NCBI RefSeq assembly: GCF_014199445.1
Contig: NZ_JACIJS010000007.1
Span: 124,001-188,000 of the forward strand
Direction: 5' to 3'
Length of the DNA stretch: 64,000 nucleotides
Source of the DNA: Rubricella aquisinus
GTDB lineage: Bacteria; Pseudomonadota; Alphaproteobacteria; Rhodobacterales; Rhodobacteraceae
The notes beneath the pieces are model-generated. The model was given only the letters and a program-made list of their open reading frames with translations, was not told the origin of the DNA and made no database searches. The position numbers and the translations under genes were made by a program. Positions within the stretch are counted from its first letter, which is position 1. Every line of letters starts with the position of its first letter. Shown in pieces: positions 1-8,238 of this stretch.

Positions 1-541
1 AATCGCGGATCATCCGCTTGCCAAGCTGCACCAGATCGAATGCCGACATGCGGTGATCGGGATGGGGCCAGCCGGTGGAGTTCGCGAAATGCGCGTCCTC
101 CATTCCCAATTCAAGGGCGCGCTGGGTCATCAGCGCCGCAAAAGCGTCCTCCGATCCGGCGAGGTTTTCTGCCACGACGATGCAGGCATCATTGCCGGAA
201 TGGATGATGATGCCCCGGATCAGATCCTCGATCGTGGGGCGGTGGCGTGGCTCCAGAAACATCTTGGAGCCGCCTTTTTGCCAGGCTTTCTCCGACACGG
301 TGAAGGTGTCGTCCAGCGCGAAACGCCCGTCCTGCAACGCCTCAAACAGCATGTTGAGCGTCATCAGCTTCGACATGCTCGCAGGCGGGATCGGGCGGTG
401 CGCGTCTTTTTCCAGCAACACGGCGCCGGTTTCAAAATCGACTACCATGGCCGAGGTCGCGGCTGTATCGAGCGCTTTTGCGGGCACGGTCAGCCCCAGA
501 AACAGCGCGGTCGTGAGGGCCAAGAGGGATTTGGGTTTCAT
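1..541 (-). CDS. D-alanyl-D-alanine carboxypeptidase (partial, C-terminus off window)
   Basis: This is the N-terminal 180 residues of a PBP5-type serine D,D-carboxypeptidase, an enzyme that removes the terminal D-Ala from peptidoglycan stem peptides in the periplasm. It starts at the ATG at 541 and runs off the left edge, so the KTG motif is not visible. Residues 1-23 form a signal peptide ending in AKA. The acylation motif SxxK is present as SMSK (S55, K58) and the second motif SGN lies at 115-117. The gene begins 25 bp after the SPOR lipoprotein gene on the same strand, so the two are probably co-transcribed. In related Rhodobacterales the order usually continues into tmk and holB, which are not visible here. 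Confidence 0.93.
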   Translation of the reverse strand, partial: MKPKSLLALTTALFLGLTVPAKALDTAATSAMVVDFETGAVLLEKDAHRPIPPASMSKLMTLNMLFEALQDGRFALDDTFTVSEKAWQKGGSKMFLEPRHRPTIEDLIRGIIIHSGNDACIVVAENLAGSEDAFAALMTQRALELGMEDAHFANSTGWPHPDHRMSAFDLVQLGKRMIRD

Positions 542-566
542 ACGGTCCGACTCCCCTAAATAAGGT

Positions 567-1490
567 TCAAAGATTTGTCAGCAGCGTGTCGGTGATCCCG
601 TCCGCGCGCAACCGCTCAAGGATCACATTTCGCTCACCGCGCGTCGTGGCCGGGCCGATCAGAACGCGGGTCAGCGGGCGGGTGGCACCGTCCACAGTGC
701 TCAACCGCACCGAATAGCCCTGATTGCGCAGCGTCTCGGCAAGCGTTTCCGCGTTTGACCGCACACCAAACGTGCCAACCTGCACATATTGGCGGCGCAC
801 CGGGGTGGTGTCCTCGGACGCCGTCGCGGTCGCCGTCGCCGTCGCCGTGCCGGGGATGATGGTTTGTTGCGGGATGTTGACGACCGGTTCGGGGATCGGG
901 TCCGCCGGGGCAGGGTCGGGCGCGGTAGCCACCTCTGCGTCGTTCGTGGTGGTCTCTTCGGTTTCAGGCGCGGGCTCTGCGGCAATGGTCGGCTCTTCGG
1001 ATGCAGGCTCGGCAGGCGGGGTCTCTGCCGGGGTCACCACAACGGGTGTCTCGATCACGTCGCGTTCCAGTGCCACAACCTCGATCCGGGCAGGCACGCC
1101 GGGTTCAAGCCCAAGGCGCGCGGCCGCGTCGCCCGACAACAGGAAGGGCGGGCCGGGGATCGACGGATCGCGTTTCAACAACGCACCGGGCGCGCTGACG
1201 CCGGTTTCCGTGACAGTGATGCGCACGCGGCGGGCCTGATCGACGATGGGATGCGCGACCCAGACCGCACCGATGGACGGCCTGCCGTCCCACACCGCGA
1301 TACCGCTTTCGGAATAAAGGTCAGGGCGCGGCACTTCAGCCTCTGTCAGGCGGGTGGCAGGGGCCGGCGCGGCGACGGAAGCCGCCGCCGGCGCGGCACC
1401 AGTAGCCTCCCCCGGTGTTTCCGTACAGGCTGCCAAAGTGGCCAACGCCGCCCCAATCGCAAGGGTCGGTCCAATGGATGCGTGTCGCAT
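567..1490 (-). CDS. SPOR-domain lipoprotein
   Basis: Predicted 307-residue outer-membrane-associated lipoprotein that binds denuded peptidoglycan. The ATG at 1490 is chosen because it opens directly into a signal peptide with a lipobox (LATLAAC, Cys near residue 22) and is preceded by GAGGC. An upstream in-frame ATG would bury the signal. The middle part (SGIAVWDGRPSIG ... DAAARLGLEPG) resembles a double-psi beta-barrel module as in RlpA-like proteins. It is followed by a Pro/Glu/Thr/Ala-rich linker with an (Ala-Thr)n run, and a C-terminal SPOR domain (YVQVGTF ... RVLIGP) over about the last 75 residues. It lies directly upstream of a carboxypeptidase gene, which fits a cell-wall role. Its own substrate is unknown. 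Confidence 0.85.
   Translation of the reverse strand: MRHASIGPTLAIGAALATLAACTETPGEATGAAPAAASVAAPAPATRLTEAEVPRPDLYSESGIAVWDGRPSIGAVWVAHPIVDQARRVRITVTETGVSAPGALLKRDPSIPGPPFLLSGDAAARLGLEPGVPARIEVVALERDVIETPVVVTPAETPPAEPASEEPTIAAEPAPETEETTTNDAEVATAPDPAPADPIPEPVVNIPQQTIIPGTATATATATASEDTTPVRRQYVQVGTFGVRSNAETLAETLRNQGYSVRLSTVDGATRPLTRVLIGPATTRGERNVILERLRADGITDTLLTNL
823..848. repeat. Hexanucleotide microsatellite in the SPOR lipoprotein gene
   Basis: Four tandem units of GTCGCC (first unit GTCGCG), encoding alternating Ala-Thr residues in the linker before the SPOR domain. The unit length keeps the frame, so copy-number slippage would change linker length without disrupting the gene. Confidence 0.8.
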
Positions 1491-1650
1491 GTTTGCCTCA
1501 CTGCTCGGCTGTTCCCCGTCATTTTGCGAGGATTTCATTGCAGATAGAATAGGCGAGCGGGCGGTCGATGGAAAGGCTCCATTCTGTGGGCAGATCAGGG
1601 CGCGCTGCCGCTTTACGCGCCCGAAATTCCGCCCTATACCGCACCCCATC

Positions 1651-1740
1651 GGAGGAGTGGCAGAGTGGTCGAATGCACCGGTCTTGAAAACCGGCGTGGG
1701 GGCAACTCCACCGTGGGTTCGAATCCCACCTCCTCCGCCA
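1651..1740 (+). tRNA. tRNA-Ser(TGA)
   Basis: A 90-nt class II tRNA. The acceptor stem GGAGGAG pairs with CTCCTCC, followed by G and an encoded CCA. The anticodon loop is CTTGAAA (anticodon TGA, decoding UCA/UCG). There is a long variable arm (GTGGGGGCAACTCCAC) and a T arm with GTTCGAATC. The long variable arm and the anticodon identify it as a serine tRNA. Confidence 0.97.
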
Positions 1741-1805
1741 CCTCATGCATCCTTTGACCGCTGTTGCCAGTGGCGCGCGTTGCGCTCCTTGGATATGGAG
1801 AGGGC

Positions 1806-2444
1806 ATGACGCAGCAGGGCACAAGATCTCTCAGATTTGTCTTTGACCTTGATGGCACGCTGACGCGGGCGGAAACGCTGCCGTTCATCGCCGCGCATTT
1901 CGGGCTGCAAGCGCAGATCGACGATCTGACCCGTGCGACGGTCGCGGGGGAAGTGGCGTTTGAGGATGGGTTTGCGGCGCGCGTCGCGGCTCTGGGTCAC
2001 CTCAGCGTGCGGGAGGTTGCGACGCTTTTGCGCGACGTGCCCGTGTTTGAGGGGCTGGCGGCGTTCATCCGCGGCCACGCCCGGTCTTGCGTGATCGCCA
2101 CCGGAAATCTGGAATGTTGGGTGGCCGGACTGCGCGATGTGTTCGGCTGTAAGATGCACATGTCAGAGGCTGAATTGGCCAAGGATCGAGTGATCGGGAT
2201 CCGCCGCTTGGTGGACAAGCAGGCCATTGTACAGCACCTGCAAGCGGCGGGTCATTCGGTCATCTTTATCGGGGATGGCGCGAATGACGTGGCGGCGATG
2301 CGGGTGGCGGATGTCGGGATCGCGGCAGGGCTTGTCCATGCTCCGGCGCGGGGACTTTTGGATATCTGCGACCATCTGGTGACGGAGGAGGCGGCACTGC
2401 TGACGCTGCTTGATGAACTGATAAAGCGCCAGCACCCGTCCTGA
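1806..2444 (+). CDS. HAD-superfamily phosphatase, phosphoserine-phosphatase-like
   Basis: Predicted 212-residue cytoplasmic phosphohydrolase of the HAD superfamily. Motif I is FDLDGTLTR near residue 13 (nucleophile first Asp, acid third Asp), motif II is a Thr in IATGN, and motif III/IV is the GDGANDVAAM metal-binding loop near residue 160. The overall layout resembles SerB-type enzymes, but the substrate cannot be assigned. The ATG at 1806 is chosen because GGAGAGGG lies just upstream. It is separated from the tRNA by about 65 bp and has no obvious operon partner. Confidence 0.85.
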   Translation: MTQQGTRSLRFVFDLDGTLTRAETLPFIAAHFGLQAQIDDLTRATVAGEVAFEDGFAARVAALGHLSVREVATLLRDVPVFEGLAAFIRGHARSCVIATGNLECWVAGLRDVFGCKMHMSEAELAKDRVIGIRRLVDKQAIVQHLQAAGHSVIFIGDGANDVAAMRVADVGIAAGLVHAPARGLLDICDHLVTEEAALLTLLDELIKRQHPS

Positions 2445-2514
2445 CCGGCGCTCGAATTTGCCCCCTGTGGCGTCATGCTTTTTCGTATGGCTGATGATTG
2501 GATTTGGGCAATCG

Positions 2515-2547
2515 CGCCCCTGCTCCTAAGGCGGCATAGCAGGGGCG
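2515..2547. terminator. Inverted repeat downstream of the HAD gene, possible terminator
   Basis: A perfect 10-bp inverted repeat (CGCCCCTGCT and AGCAGGGGCG) with a 13-nt loop lies between the HAD gene and the small membrane protein gene. A T run (TTTTT at 2564-2568) follows only after a further GC-rich stretch, so it is not a textbook intrinsic terminator. It may be a terminator or a leader hairpin. Confidence 0.4.
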
Positions 2548-2595
2548 TGGCCCCCCGTGGCCCTTTTTCCAATCCTCATCAGACAAGGTCACCGC

Positions 2596-2994
2596 ATGTT
2601 CAAGAAACTTGAGACAGGGCAATTGATTTCTGCCCTTTGGATGTTTGTTCTGCTCAACATCATCTTTCGCGATATCCACCAATTTGTGCTCAAATCCCAT
2701 CTGGAGATGCTGCTCACGGGCTACTATGACGGTATTCTCATCACAGAAGAGCTGATGCTGCTGGGTGGTTTTTTGGCGCTCGTTCCCATCTCGATGATGC
2801 TGTTTTCGTTGGTCCTGACGCGGGCTTTTGCCCGACCGCTGAATTTTGCCGGTGTTCTGATCACGGCAGGCACGTTTGCGACGTCGCCGCCGACTGATAT
2901 GGATGATGTGCTGCACCTGACGGTGACGCTGCTCGCCATGGCGGTTATCCTGTGGCGCGCGTGGAATTGGCCCCGCGAGGCCGCCGCCGCCTGA
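2596..2994 (+). CDS. Small four-helix membrane protein (DUF6326-like)
   Basis: Predicted 132-residue inner-membrane protein with about four transmembrane segments (roughly residues 9-26, 44-68, 76-92 and 104-121). The start at ATG 2596 (MFKKLETG) puts a normal amphipathic N-terminus in front of the first helix. The sequence resembles the DUF6326 family, judged by eye, and the function is unknown. The gene is convergent with znuB and ends 6 bp before the znuB stop codon. Confidence 0.7.
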   Translation: MFKKLETGQLISALWMFVLLNIIFRDIHQFVLKSHLEMLLTGYYDGILITEELMLLGGFLALVPISMMLFSLVLTRAFARPLNFAGVLITAGTFATSPPTDMDDVLHLTVTLLAMAVILWRAWNWPREAAAA

Positions 2995-3000
2995 CGTGGC

Positions 3001-3798
3001 TCAGCGCATCCCCCGATTGGGCAGGTGCAGGATGTTGAGCGCGGCAAACAGGATCGCTGCGACACAGACAATCGACGGACCAGCGGGCGTGTCGAACAGA
3101 TACGCCCCCTGAAGCCCCGCCACTGCCGAAATGGCCCCGATAGCCGCCGCGATGCCCGCCATGGCCTCTGGCGTTCGGGCAAGCCCGCGCGCAGCGGCGG
3201 CCGGAATGATCAGCATCGCCGCGATCAGCAACACGCCCACAACCTTGATCGCGACGGCCACGGTGATCGCCAATGCGACGGTAAGAAACAATTGCTCCCG
3301 TTTGGGGTTGAGACCGCTGGCATAGGCCAATTCTTCGTTCAGCGTGGCGGTCAACAGCGCGGACCAGCGCCACCCGATCAGGGTCACAACACAAATGGCC
3401 CCCCCCCAGATCACCAAAAGATCGCTGCGCGATACCGCCAGAATGTCCCCGAAGAGATAGGCCATCAGGTCAATGCGGATGCCCGACAGGAAAGACACTG
3501 CCACCAGTCCGAAGGCCAACGCCGAATGCGCCAGAACACCCAAAAGCGTGTCCATCGCATAGCCGCGCCCGGCCAGCAGCGTCACCGTCATCGCCATGAC
3601 CAACGCGACCCCCATCGCCCCGGCAAAGATCGACATCTCAAGCGCCAGTGACAGTGCCACGCCCAGTATCGCGGCATGGGCCGTCGCGTCCCCGAAATAG
3701 GCCATGCGCCGCCACACCACGAAACAGCCCAGCGGGGCCGCCGCGAACGCCACACCGACACCGGCAAGTGTGGCGCGGGTCATGAAATCATCCAACAT
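3001..3798 (-). CDS. znuB: Zinc ABC transporter permease ZnuB
   Basis: Inner-membrane permease of the high-affinity zinc importer, 265 residues, typical length for the ABC-3 family. It shows multiple hydrophobic helices and the family-typical N-terminal segment RRMAYFGDATAHAAILGVAL, followed by FGDIL and a polar GLNPKREQ region. Its ATG overlaps the znuC stop by one base (TAATG), indicating translational coupling. It is the last gene of the zur-znuC-znuB operon and works with ZnuC and the divergently encoded ZnuA. Confidence 0.95.
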   Translation of the reverse strand: MLDDFMTRATLAGVGVAFAAAPLGCFVVWRRMAYFGDATAHAAILGVALSLALEMSIFAGAMGVALVMAMTVTLLAGRGYAMDTLLGVLAHSALAFGLVAVSFLSGIRIDLMAYLFGDILAVSRSDLLVIWGGAICVVTLIGWRWSALLTATLNEELAYASGLNPKREQLFLTVALAITVAVAIKVVGVLLIAAMLIIPAAAARGLARTPEAMAGIAAAIGAISAVAGLQGAYLFDTPAGPSIVCVAAILFAALNILHLPNRGMR

Positions 3799-4577
3799 TA
3801 TTCGGCGGCCTCTGTCGTCTTGTCATTGGAGTTGGGCGAGGTGTGGCCATGCCCGTGATGGTGGTCATGATCGTGATGGTGGTCATGGTCATGCCGGTAA
3901 AGGGCCAACGCGCCCCCCGTGCCCGTCCCAAACAACGCCCGGTATTCCGGGGCTGAGGCAACCACCGCTGGTGTCCCTTCGCAACAGACATGCCCATTGA
4001 GGCAAATCACCCGGTCAGAGGCACTCATCACCACATGAAGCTCATGGCTGATCATCAGAATTGCGCAGCCCGTATCCTGCCTCACTTGCTCAATCTGTTG
4101 GTAGAACGCGGCAGAGCCGGGCTGATCCAGCCCTTGGGTCGCCTCGTCCAGCAGCAGCACTTCGGGCCGGTTGATCAGCGCATGGGCCAGCATCACCCGT
4201 TGGAATTGCCCGCCCGACAGGTTCGACATTTGCCGTTTCAAGAGGTCCGGCACGCCTGCGGTCTCTAGCGCTGTGCGGCACTGCGCGCGCGTGACCCCTT
4301 GGGTGAGCCGCATGAACCGCTCCACCGTGATCGGCAGCGTCGGGTCGATATGCAGCCGCTGCGGGACATAGCCGATGCACAAGCGCGGTTTGAGCGTGAC
4401 ACTGCCGCTGACGGGACGGGTCGCGCCGATGATCGCGCGCAGAAGGCTCGTCTTGCCCGATCCATTCGGCCCGACAATCGTGACGATCTCACCGGGATCA
4501 AGATGCAGGCTGACATTGCGCAACACCTCATTGCCGCCATAGGCGATGTTGAGGTTCTGGATGGAGATAAGGCTCAT
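3798..4577 (-). CDS. znuC: Zinc ABC transporter ATP-binding protein ZnuC with His-rich tail
   Basis: Cytoplasmic ATPase subunit of the zinc importer, 259 residues. Walker A is GPNGSGKTS, the signature is LSGGQFQRV, and Walker B is VLLLDEATQGLD. The start at 4577 (MSLISIQNLN) overlaps the zur stop by 4 bp (ATGA), which rules out longer in-frame starts within zur. The C-terminus carries an unusual 17-residue segment (about 229-245) with 11 His, a potential zinc-binding or zinc-sensing tail found in some alphaproteobacterial ZnuC proteins. Confidence 0.96.
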   Translation of the reverse strand: MSLISIQNLNIAYGGNEVLRNVSLHLDPGEIVTIVGPNGSGKTSLLRAIIGATRPVSGSVTLKPRLCIGYVPQRLHIDPTLPITVERFMRLTQGVTRAQCRTALETAGVPDLLKRQMSNLSGGQFQRVMLAHALINRPEVLLLDEATQGLDQPGSAAFYQQIEQVRQDTGCAILMISHELHVVMSASDRVICLNGHVCCEGTPAVVASAPEYRALFGTGTGGALALYRHDHDHHHDHDHHHGHGHTSPNSNDKTTEAAE

Positions 4578-5083
4578 GGGGCGGTCTTGTCCGTGCAGGC
4601 GGGGCAGATACCCTCTGCCTCCATCACTGTTTTTTCGATGTGAAAGCCCGCCGCACGCGCAGCCTCCCCCAACGCGCCAGTGGCGGGGGCGGTGTCTGTC
4701 TCGGCCACCGCGTCGCATTTGCGGCAGATCATGAAGGCAGGCGAATGATGTTTGTCGGGGTGGGCGCAGGCCACGAATGCGTTGAGCCGCTCGATCTTAT
4801 GGACAAAGCCATGCTCGGCCAGGAAATCCAGGGCGCGGTAGGCGACCGGCGGTTGCGATCCAAACCCCGCATCGCGCAACAGATCGAGGATCGCATAGGC
4901 GCCAAGCGCGCGATGCTCGTTCAGCAGCAATTCGAGCACTTTGCGCCGCACCGGCGTCAGGCGCAGCCCCTCGGCGCTGCACCGGGCATCTGCTGCCGCG
5001 AGGGCCTGTGACACGCAGGCGCGGTGATCGTGCTTTTCAAAGCCGATCGTGCCTGTTGCGCTGCTGAGAGACTCACTTGTCAT
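4574..5083 (-). CDS. zur: Fur-family zinc uptake regulator Zur
   Basis: Zinc-responsive repressor of the Fur family, 169 residues. An N-terminal winged helix (LRLTPVRRKVLELLL) is followed by a dimerisation domain with two Cys pairs, CRKC and CPAC, which form the structural zinc site in Zur/Fur proteins. HPDKHHSP supplies His ligands. ATG 5083 is used; an alternative ATG at 5098 would add five residues. It is first gene of the zur-znuCB operon, and the 57-bp gap to znuA contains a candidate operator, so it probably represses both directions including itself. Confidence 0.94.
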   Translation of the reverse strand: MTSESLSSATGTIGFEKHDHRACVSQALAAADARCSAEGLRLTPVRRKVLELLLNEHRALGAYAILDLLRDAGFGSQPPVAYRALDFLAEHGFVHKIERLNAFVACAHPDKHHSPAFMICRKCDAVAETDTAPATGALGEAARAAGFHIEKTVMEAEGICPACTDKTAP

Positions 5084-5112
5084 GTTATTCCATATCATCT
5101 ATGCCGTCTGAA

Positions 5113-5129
5113 ATGTTATAAAATCACAT
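5113..5129. promoter_or_regulatory. Candidate Zur operator in the znuA/zur divergent promoter
   Basis: Imperfect palindrome ATGTTAT-AAA-ATCACAT (6 of 7 arm positions match), close to the alphaproteobacterial Zur consensus core TGTTATA...TATAACA. It sits in the short divergent gap, immediately upstream of the znuA ribosome binding site and about 30 bp from the zur start, where a bound repressor could block both genes. The assignment is by motif resemblance only. Confidence 0.65.
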
Positions 5130-5139
5130 GAGGAACATG

Positions 5140-6252
5140 ATGTCCAGAAACCGCGCCGCCCTGACCGTTGCCTGTTTTGTGATGGCCACACCCGCCGTCG
5201 CTGATGTGCCGAATGTCGCTGTTGATATCGCGCCCGTGCATTCCCTTGTCGCGCGGGTGATGGATGGCGTCGGCACGCCCAGCCTGATCCTGCCACCTGG
5301 GGCCACGCCGCATGAATACAGCCTGCGCCCCTCCGAAGCGTCAGCGCTGCAATCGGCGGATATCGTGGTCTGGATGGGCGAAGGACTGACCCCGTGGCTG
5401 GACGGCGCGATTGACACGCTCGCCTCCGGAGCATCGGTGCTGAGCCTGTTGGCGGCGGAGGAGACGACGCTCCTTGCGTTCCGGGAGGGCGCGCTGTTCG
5501 AGGGGCATGATCACGATCACGGGCATGACGATCATGGGCACGATGATCATGGACATGATGATCACGCGCATGATGATCATGGGCATGACGATCATAAACA
5601 TGATGACCATGGGCATGATCACGACAAACATGACCATGGCCATGATGAACATGCCCACGATAACCGCGGCCATGATGACCATGCCCACGATGACCATGCC
5701 CACGACAACCACGGCCACGACGATCATGGCCATGCCCATGAGGGCGCTGATCCGCACGCATGGCTGTCGCCCTCAAACGCGAAGGTTTGGCTTGACCTGA
5801 TCGCCGCGAAACTCTCCGCCGCCGATCCTGAAAATGCGGGCAGCTATGCCGCTAATGCCGCCGCAGGGCGCGCTGAGCTTGACGCGCTTGCCGCCGAAGT
5901 GAACGGTATCCTTGCCCCGGTGCGCGGCGGCAGCTTCGTGGTGTTTCATGATGCCTATCAATATTTCGAGGCGGATTTCGACATTCCGGCCTCCGGCGCG
6001 ATTTCCCTGAGCGATGCCACCGATCCCAGCCCCGCGCGCGTGGCAGAGATCAAGGCCCGCGTGCAGGACGACGCCATTGCCTGCGTGCTCGCGGAGCCGC
6101 AGTTCAACATTGGGCTGGTCGCGACCGTGCTGGACGGCACGGACGCGGCGACGGGTGTGATTGATCCGCTTGGTGTCGCGCTGGAGCCGGGTCCGGCGCT
6201 TTATCCTGATCTGATCCGCAACATGGCCAAAACGCTCGCGGAGTGTCTTTGA
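5140..6252 (+). CDS. znuA: Zinc ABC transporter substrate-binding protein ZnuA
   Basis: Periplasmic zinc-binding protein, 370 residues with a signal peptide ending near AVADV. Family zinc ligands are visible in PHEYSL, DPHAWLSP and FHDAYQYF. Between the first and second ligands lies an exceptionally long charged loop (about residues 123-200) with 32 His in 78 residues, mostly HDDHG/HDDHA repeats. ATG 5140 is preferred because AGGA at 5131-5134 is 5 bp upstream; ATGs at 5128 and 5137 are alternatives. Divergent from zur-znuCB and probably Zur-repressed. Confidence 0.96.
   Translation: MSRNRAALTVACFVMATPAVADVPNVAVDIAPVHSLVARVMDGVGTPSLILPPGATPHEYSLRPSEASALQSADIVVWMGEGLTPWLDGAIDTLASGASVLSLLAAEETTLLAFREGALFEGHDHDHGHDDHGHDDHGHDDHAHDDHGHDDHKHDDHGHDHDKHDHGHDEHAHDNRGHDDHAHDDHAHDNHGHDDHGHAHEGADPHAWLSPSNAKVWLDLIAAKLSAADPENAGSYAANAAAGRAELDALAAEVNGILAPVRGGSFVVFHDAYQYFEADFDIPASGAISLSDATDPSPARVAEIKARVQDDAIACVLAEPQFNIGLVATVLDGTDAATGVIDPLGVALEPGPALYPDLIRNMAKTLAECL
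5506..5739 (+). repeat. His/Asp tandem repeat array within znuA
   Basis: Degenerate tandem repeats of a roughly 15-bp unit (variants of CATGATGATCACGGG) encode the His-rich loop of ZnuA. The repeats are in frame and vary at third positions, as expected for selection on the protein rather than recent DNA duplication alone. Confidence 0.85.
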
Positions 6253-6260
6253 CATCCCAT

Positions 6261-6289
6261 CGCCGCCCCGCCGGAGCCGCGGGGCGGCG
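6261..6289 (+). terminator. Strong GC hairpin after znuA
   Basis: A perfect 11-bp stem (CGCCGCCCCGC and GCGGGGCGGCG) with a 7-nt loop begins 9 bp after the znuA stop. No T tract follows, so it may act as a transcript-stabilising hairpin or a non-canonical terminator. A second small hairpin (GTCCC-AAGAA-GGGAC) follows at about 6296-6310. Confidence 0.55.
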
Positions 6290-6315
6290 TGCATCGTCCC
6301 AAGAAGGGACACCGA

Positions 6316-6978
6316 TCATACGGGGCGATGCGACGCCCGCCCTCCACGGCGCAGCGTGCCGGGTATGATCATTTCGGCCAGAATAAGGTTGATGGCCCAA
6401 GCTGACACCATCATCACATCCCGCTCAAATCCGATAAGGTCCTGGCCTGTGACAAGCATCACCGTCAGGCCCATCACTGTCTGTGTGGAGGCCCCTTGTG
6501 CAATGGCATAGGCGCGGATCATCGCAGCGCGGTGGGCCTCGATCCGGCCCGCCCGGACAGCCCCGATCGCATGAAGGATCAGGCCAATCATTGCGATGCT
6601 GACGATTACCCGCACGAGGTAAAGCAATGGCCCCTGCAACGCCAAGGGAAAGACAAACGCCACCGTCATCCACAGCCCGGTGACCGCGCTCACCAATCCG
6701 GCCACCGCCACGACCCGACCCGCGATGCGATGCCACTTGCGCCCCCTGCCGCGAAACCGGTGCAGGAATTGCAGCGCGCCGAGCAGGCAAAAGACAAAGC
6801 TGCCCAGCACATGCAGCACTATCGGCATGGGATCAATCACGGCCCGCGGATTGATCGGCGCGATCATCGGCCCGCCAACCAGTTCAACAACCCGGAACAG
6901 CCCCCCAAAGGTCGGGATAAAGGAGAAGATCAGGATCAGCGTCAAAAACGTGGTTTCTTTGCGGGTAAAGAGGGTCAT
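6316..6978 (-). CDS. DUF2306 multi-pass membrane protein
   Basis: Predicted 220-residue inner-membrane protein with about six transmembrane helices and the features of the DUF2306 family, including HRFRGRGRKWHRIAGR after the second helix and the conserved EAHRAAMIRAYA segment with its His-Arg. The function of this family is not established. It is transcribed away from the LysR regulator that begins 173 bp upstream, so the regulator may control it, but no operator is proven. Confidence 0.8.
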   Translation of the reverse strand: MTLFTRKETTFLTLILIFSFIPTFGGLFRVVELVGGPMIAPINPRAVIDPMPIVLHVLGSFVFCLLGALQFLHRFRGRGRKWHRIAGRVVAVAGLVSAVTGLWMTVAFVFPLALQGPLLYLVRVIVSIAMIGLILHAIGAVRAGRIEAHRAAMIRAYAIAQGASTQTVMGLTVMLVTGQDLIGFERDVMMVSAWAINLILAEMIIPGTLRRGGRASHRPV

Positions 6979-7151
6979 GGCCGCGCCCCTCCATGCATGG
7001 AAATGCAGGGGGCGATAGGGGCAACAATCTGGGTCATGACAAAGGGATCCGATGTGAAAGAATGCCAGCGGCGCTAGGCTTGATCCCGGTATTGCTGTTC
7101 ACACACGAATAGTCATTTGCCTAAATCCGTGTATCTATTATAAATCTACGC

Positions 7152-8057
7152 ATGAACTGGGATGCTATTTCATTTGATTGGAATCAGGTACGCGCCTTTC
7201 TCGCCACGGCAGAGGAGGGCACGTTCAGCGCGGCGGCGCGCGCGCTCAAAACGACCCAACCCACCATTGGCCGCCAGATTTCCGAGTTGGAAGACCGGCT
7301 TGGCGTCACGCTTCTGGAGCGCAGCGTCAAAGGTCCGAAACTGACCGAGGCGGGGACCATCCTGTTGCATCATGTCCGCGCGATGAGCGATGCGGCGGCG
7401 ATGATCTCCATGGCGGCAGTGGGGCAGTCGGGGGATATCTCAGGCTCCGTGCGGATCACGGCCTCCGATTTCATCGCGGTGCCTCTCTTGCCGAAACTGC
7501 TGGCGCCGCTGCGGGACAAGGCGCCCAATCTGCGGCTGGAAATCCTTGCCTCCAACACGATCGACGATCTGTTGCGGCGCGACGCGGATATCGCGCTGCG
7601 CCATGTACGGCCCGAGCAGCCCGAACTGTTCGCCCGGCATGTGGCGGACCTGACATCCCATTTCTATGCGTCCAAAGCCTATCTGGACCGTCACGGACGA
7701 CCCAAGACCGCGCGGGACATGGCCGATCATAGCTTTGTCGGCACCACCCAACCGGACCCGCTGATCGCCACATTTCGTGGGCTGGGATTGCCGGTGACAC
7801 AAGACAATTTCGTGGCCGCGAGCGATCATGGCGTGGTCGTCGCCAATTATGTGAGAGCGGGGTTTGGCGTGTCGCTGATGCCCACGATCCTAGGCGCGGA
7901 AGTGCCCGGGCTTGAGCGGGTTCTGATCGACATTCCGACCCCCCAATTCCCCCTCTGGCTCGTGTCGCACCGTGAATTGCAAACCAGCCAAAGGATACGG
8001 ATCGTATTCGACCATTTGGCGCTCACACTTGCCGATGCAGCCCGTACGCCAGCGTAG
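7152..8057 (+). CDS. LysR-family transcriptional regulator
   Basis: Predicted 301-residue LTTR. The N-terminal winged helix (VRAFLATAEEGTFSAAARAL, QPTIGRQISELEDRLG) occupies about residues 12-70 and a periplasmic-binding-protein-like effector domain follows. No clear Shine-Dalgarno precedes ATG 7152, but a TATTAT element lies about 12 bp upstream, so the transcript may have a very short leader. It is divergent from the DUF2306 gene, the usual arrangement for an LTTR and its target. The effector is unknown. Confidence 0.9.
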   Translation: MNWDAISFDWNQVRAFLATAEEGTFSAAARALKTTQPTIGRQISELEDRLGVTLLERSVKGPKLTEAGTILLHHVRAMSDAAAMISMAAVGQSGDISGSVRITASDFIAVPLLPKLLAPLRDKAPNLRLEILASNTIDDLLRRDADIALRHVRPEQPELFARHVADLTSHFYASKAYLDRHGRPKTARDMADHSFVGTTQPDPLIATFRGLGLPVTQDNFVAASDHGVVVANYVRAGFGVSLMPTILGAEVPGLERVLIDIPTPQFPLWLVSHRELQTSQRIRIVFDHLALTLADAARTPA

Positions 8058-8148
8058 CGAATGGGGAGCAAAAGTGATTGGGGGGCACCCGAACAAGCGC
8101 AACGCGTGCGATACGCGAAGGGTTCTGAGCGAAGTAGAGACAGGGATA

Positions 8149-8238
8149 TGGCGGAGAGACAGGGATTCGAACCCTGGGTGGGGTCGCCCCCACAACGGTT
8201 TTCGAGACCGCCCCGTTCGACCACTCCGGCACCTCTCC
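8149..8238 (-). tRNA. tRNA-Ser(CGA)
   Basis: A 90-nt class II tRNA on the minus strand. The acceptor stem GGAGAGG pairs with CTCTCC with encoded CCA at 8149-8151. The anticodon loop CTCGAAA gives anticodon CGA (UCG codons). It has a long variable arm (GTGGGGGCGACCCCAC) and a T arm GTTCGAATC. It is the second serine isoacceptor in this window. Confidence 0.97.

Noticed and set aside
5506-5739. Tandem repeats in znuA considered as a CRISPR-like or mobile repeat
   Set aside because: Units are contiguous without unique spacers, remain in frame and encode a known type of His-rich ZnuA loop.
5341-5757. Long Met/Ile/Val-rich reading frame antisense to znuA
   Set aside because: It is the complement of the His/Asp repeat in a different frame; no ribosome binding site or family match and the sense gene is certain.
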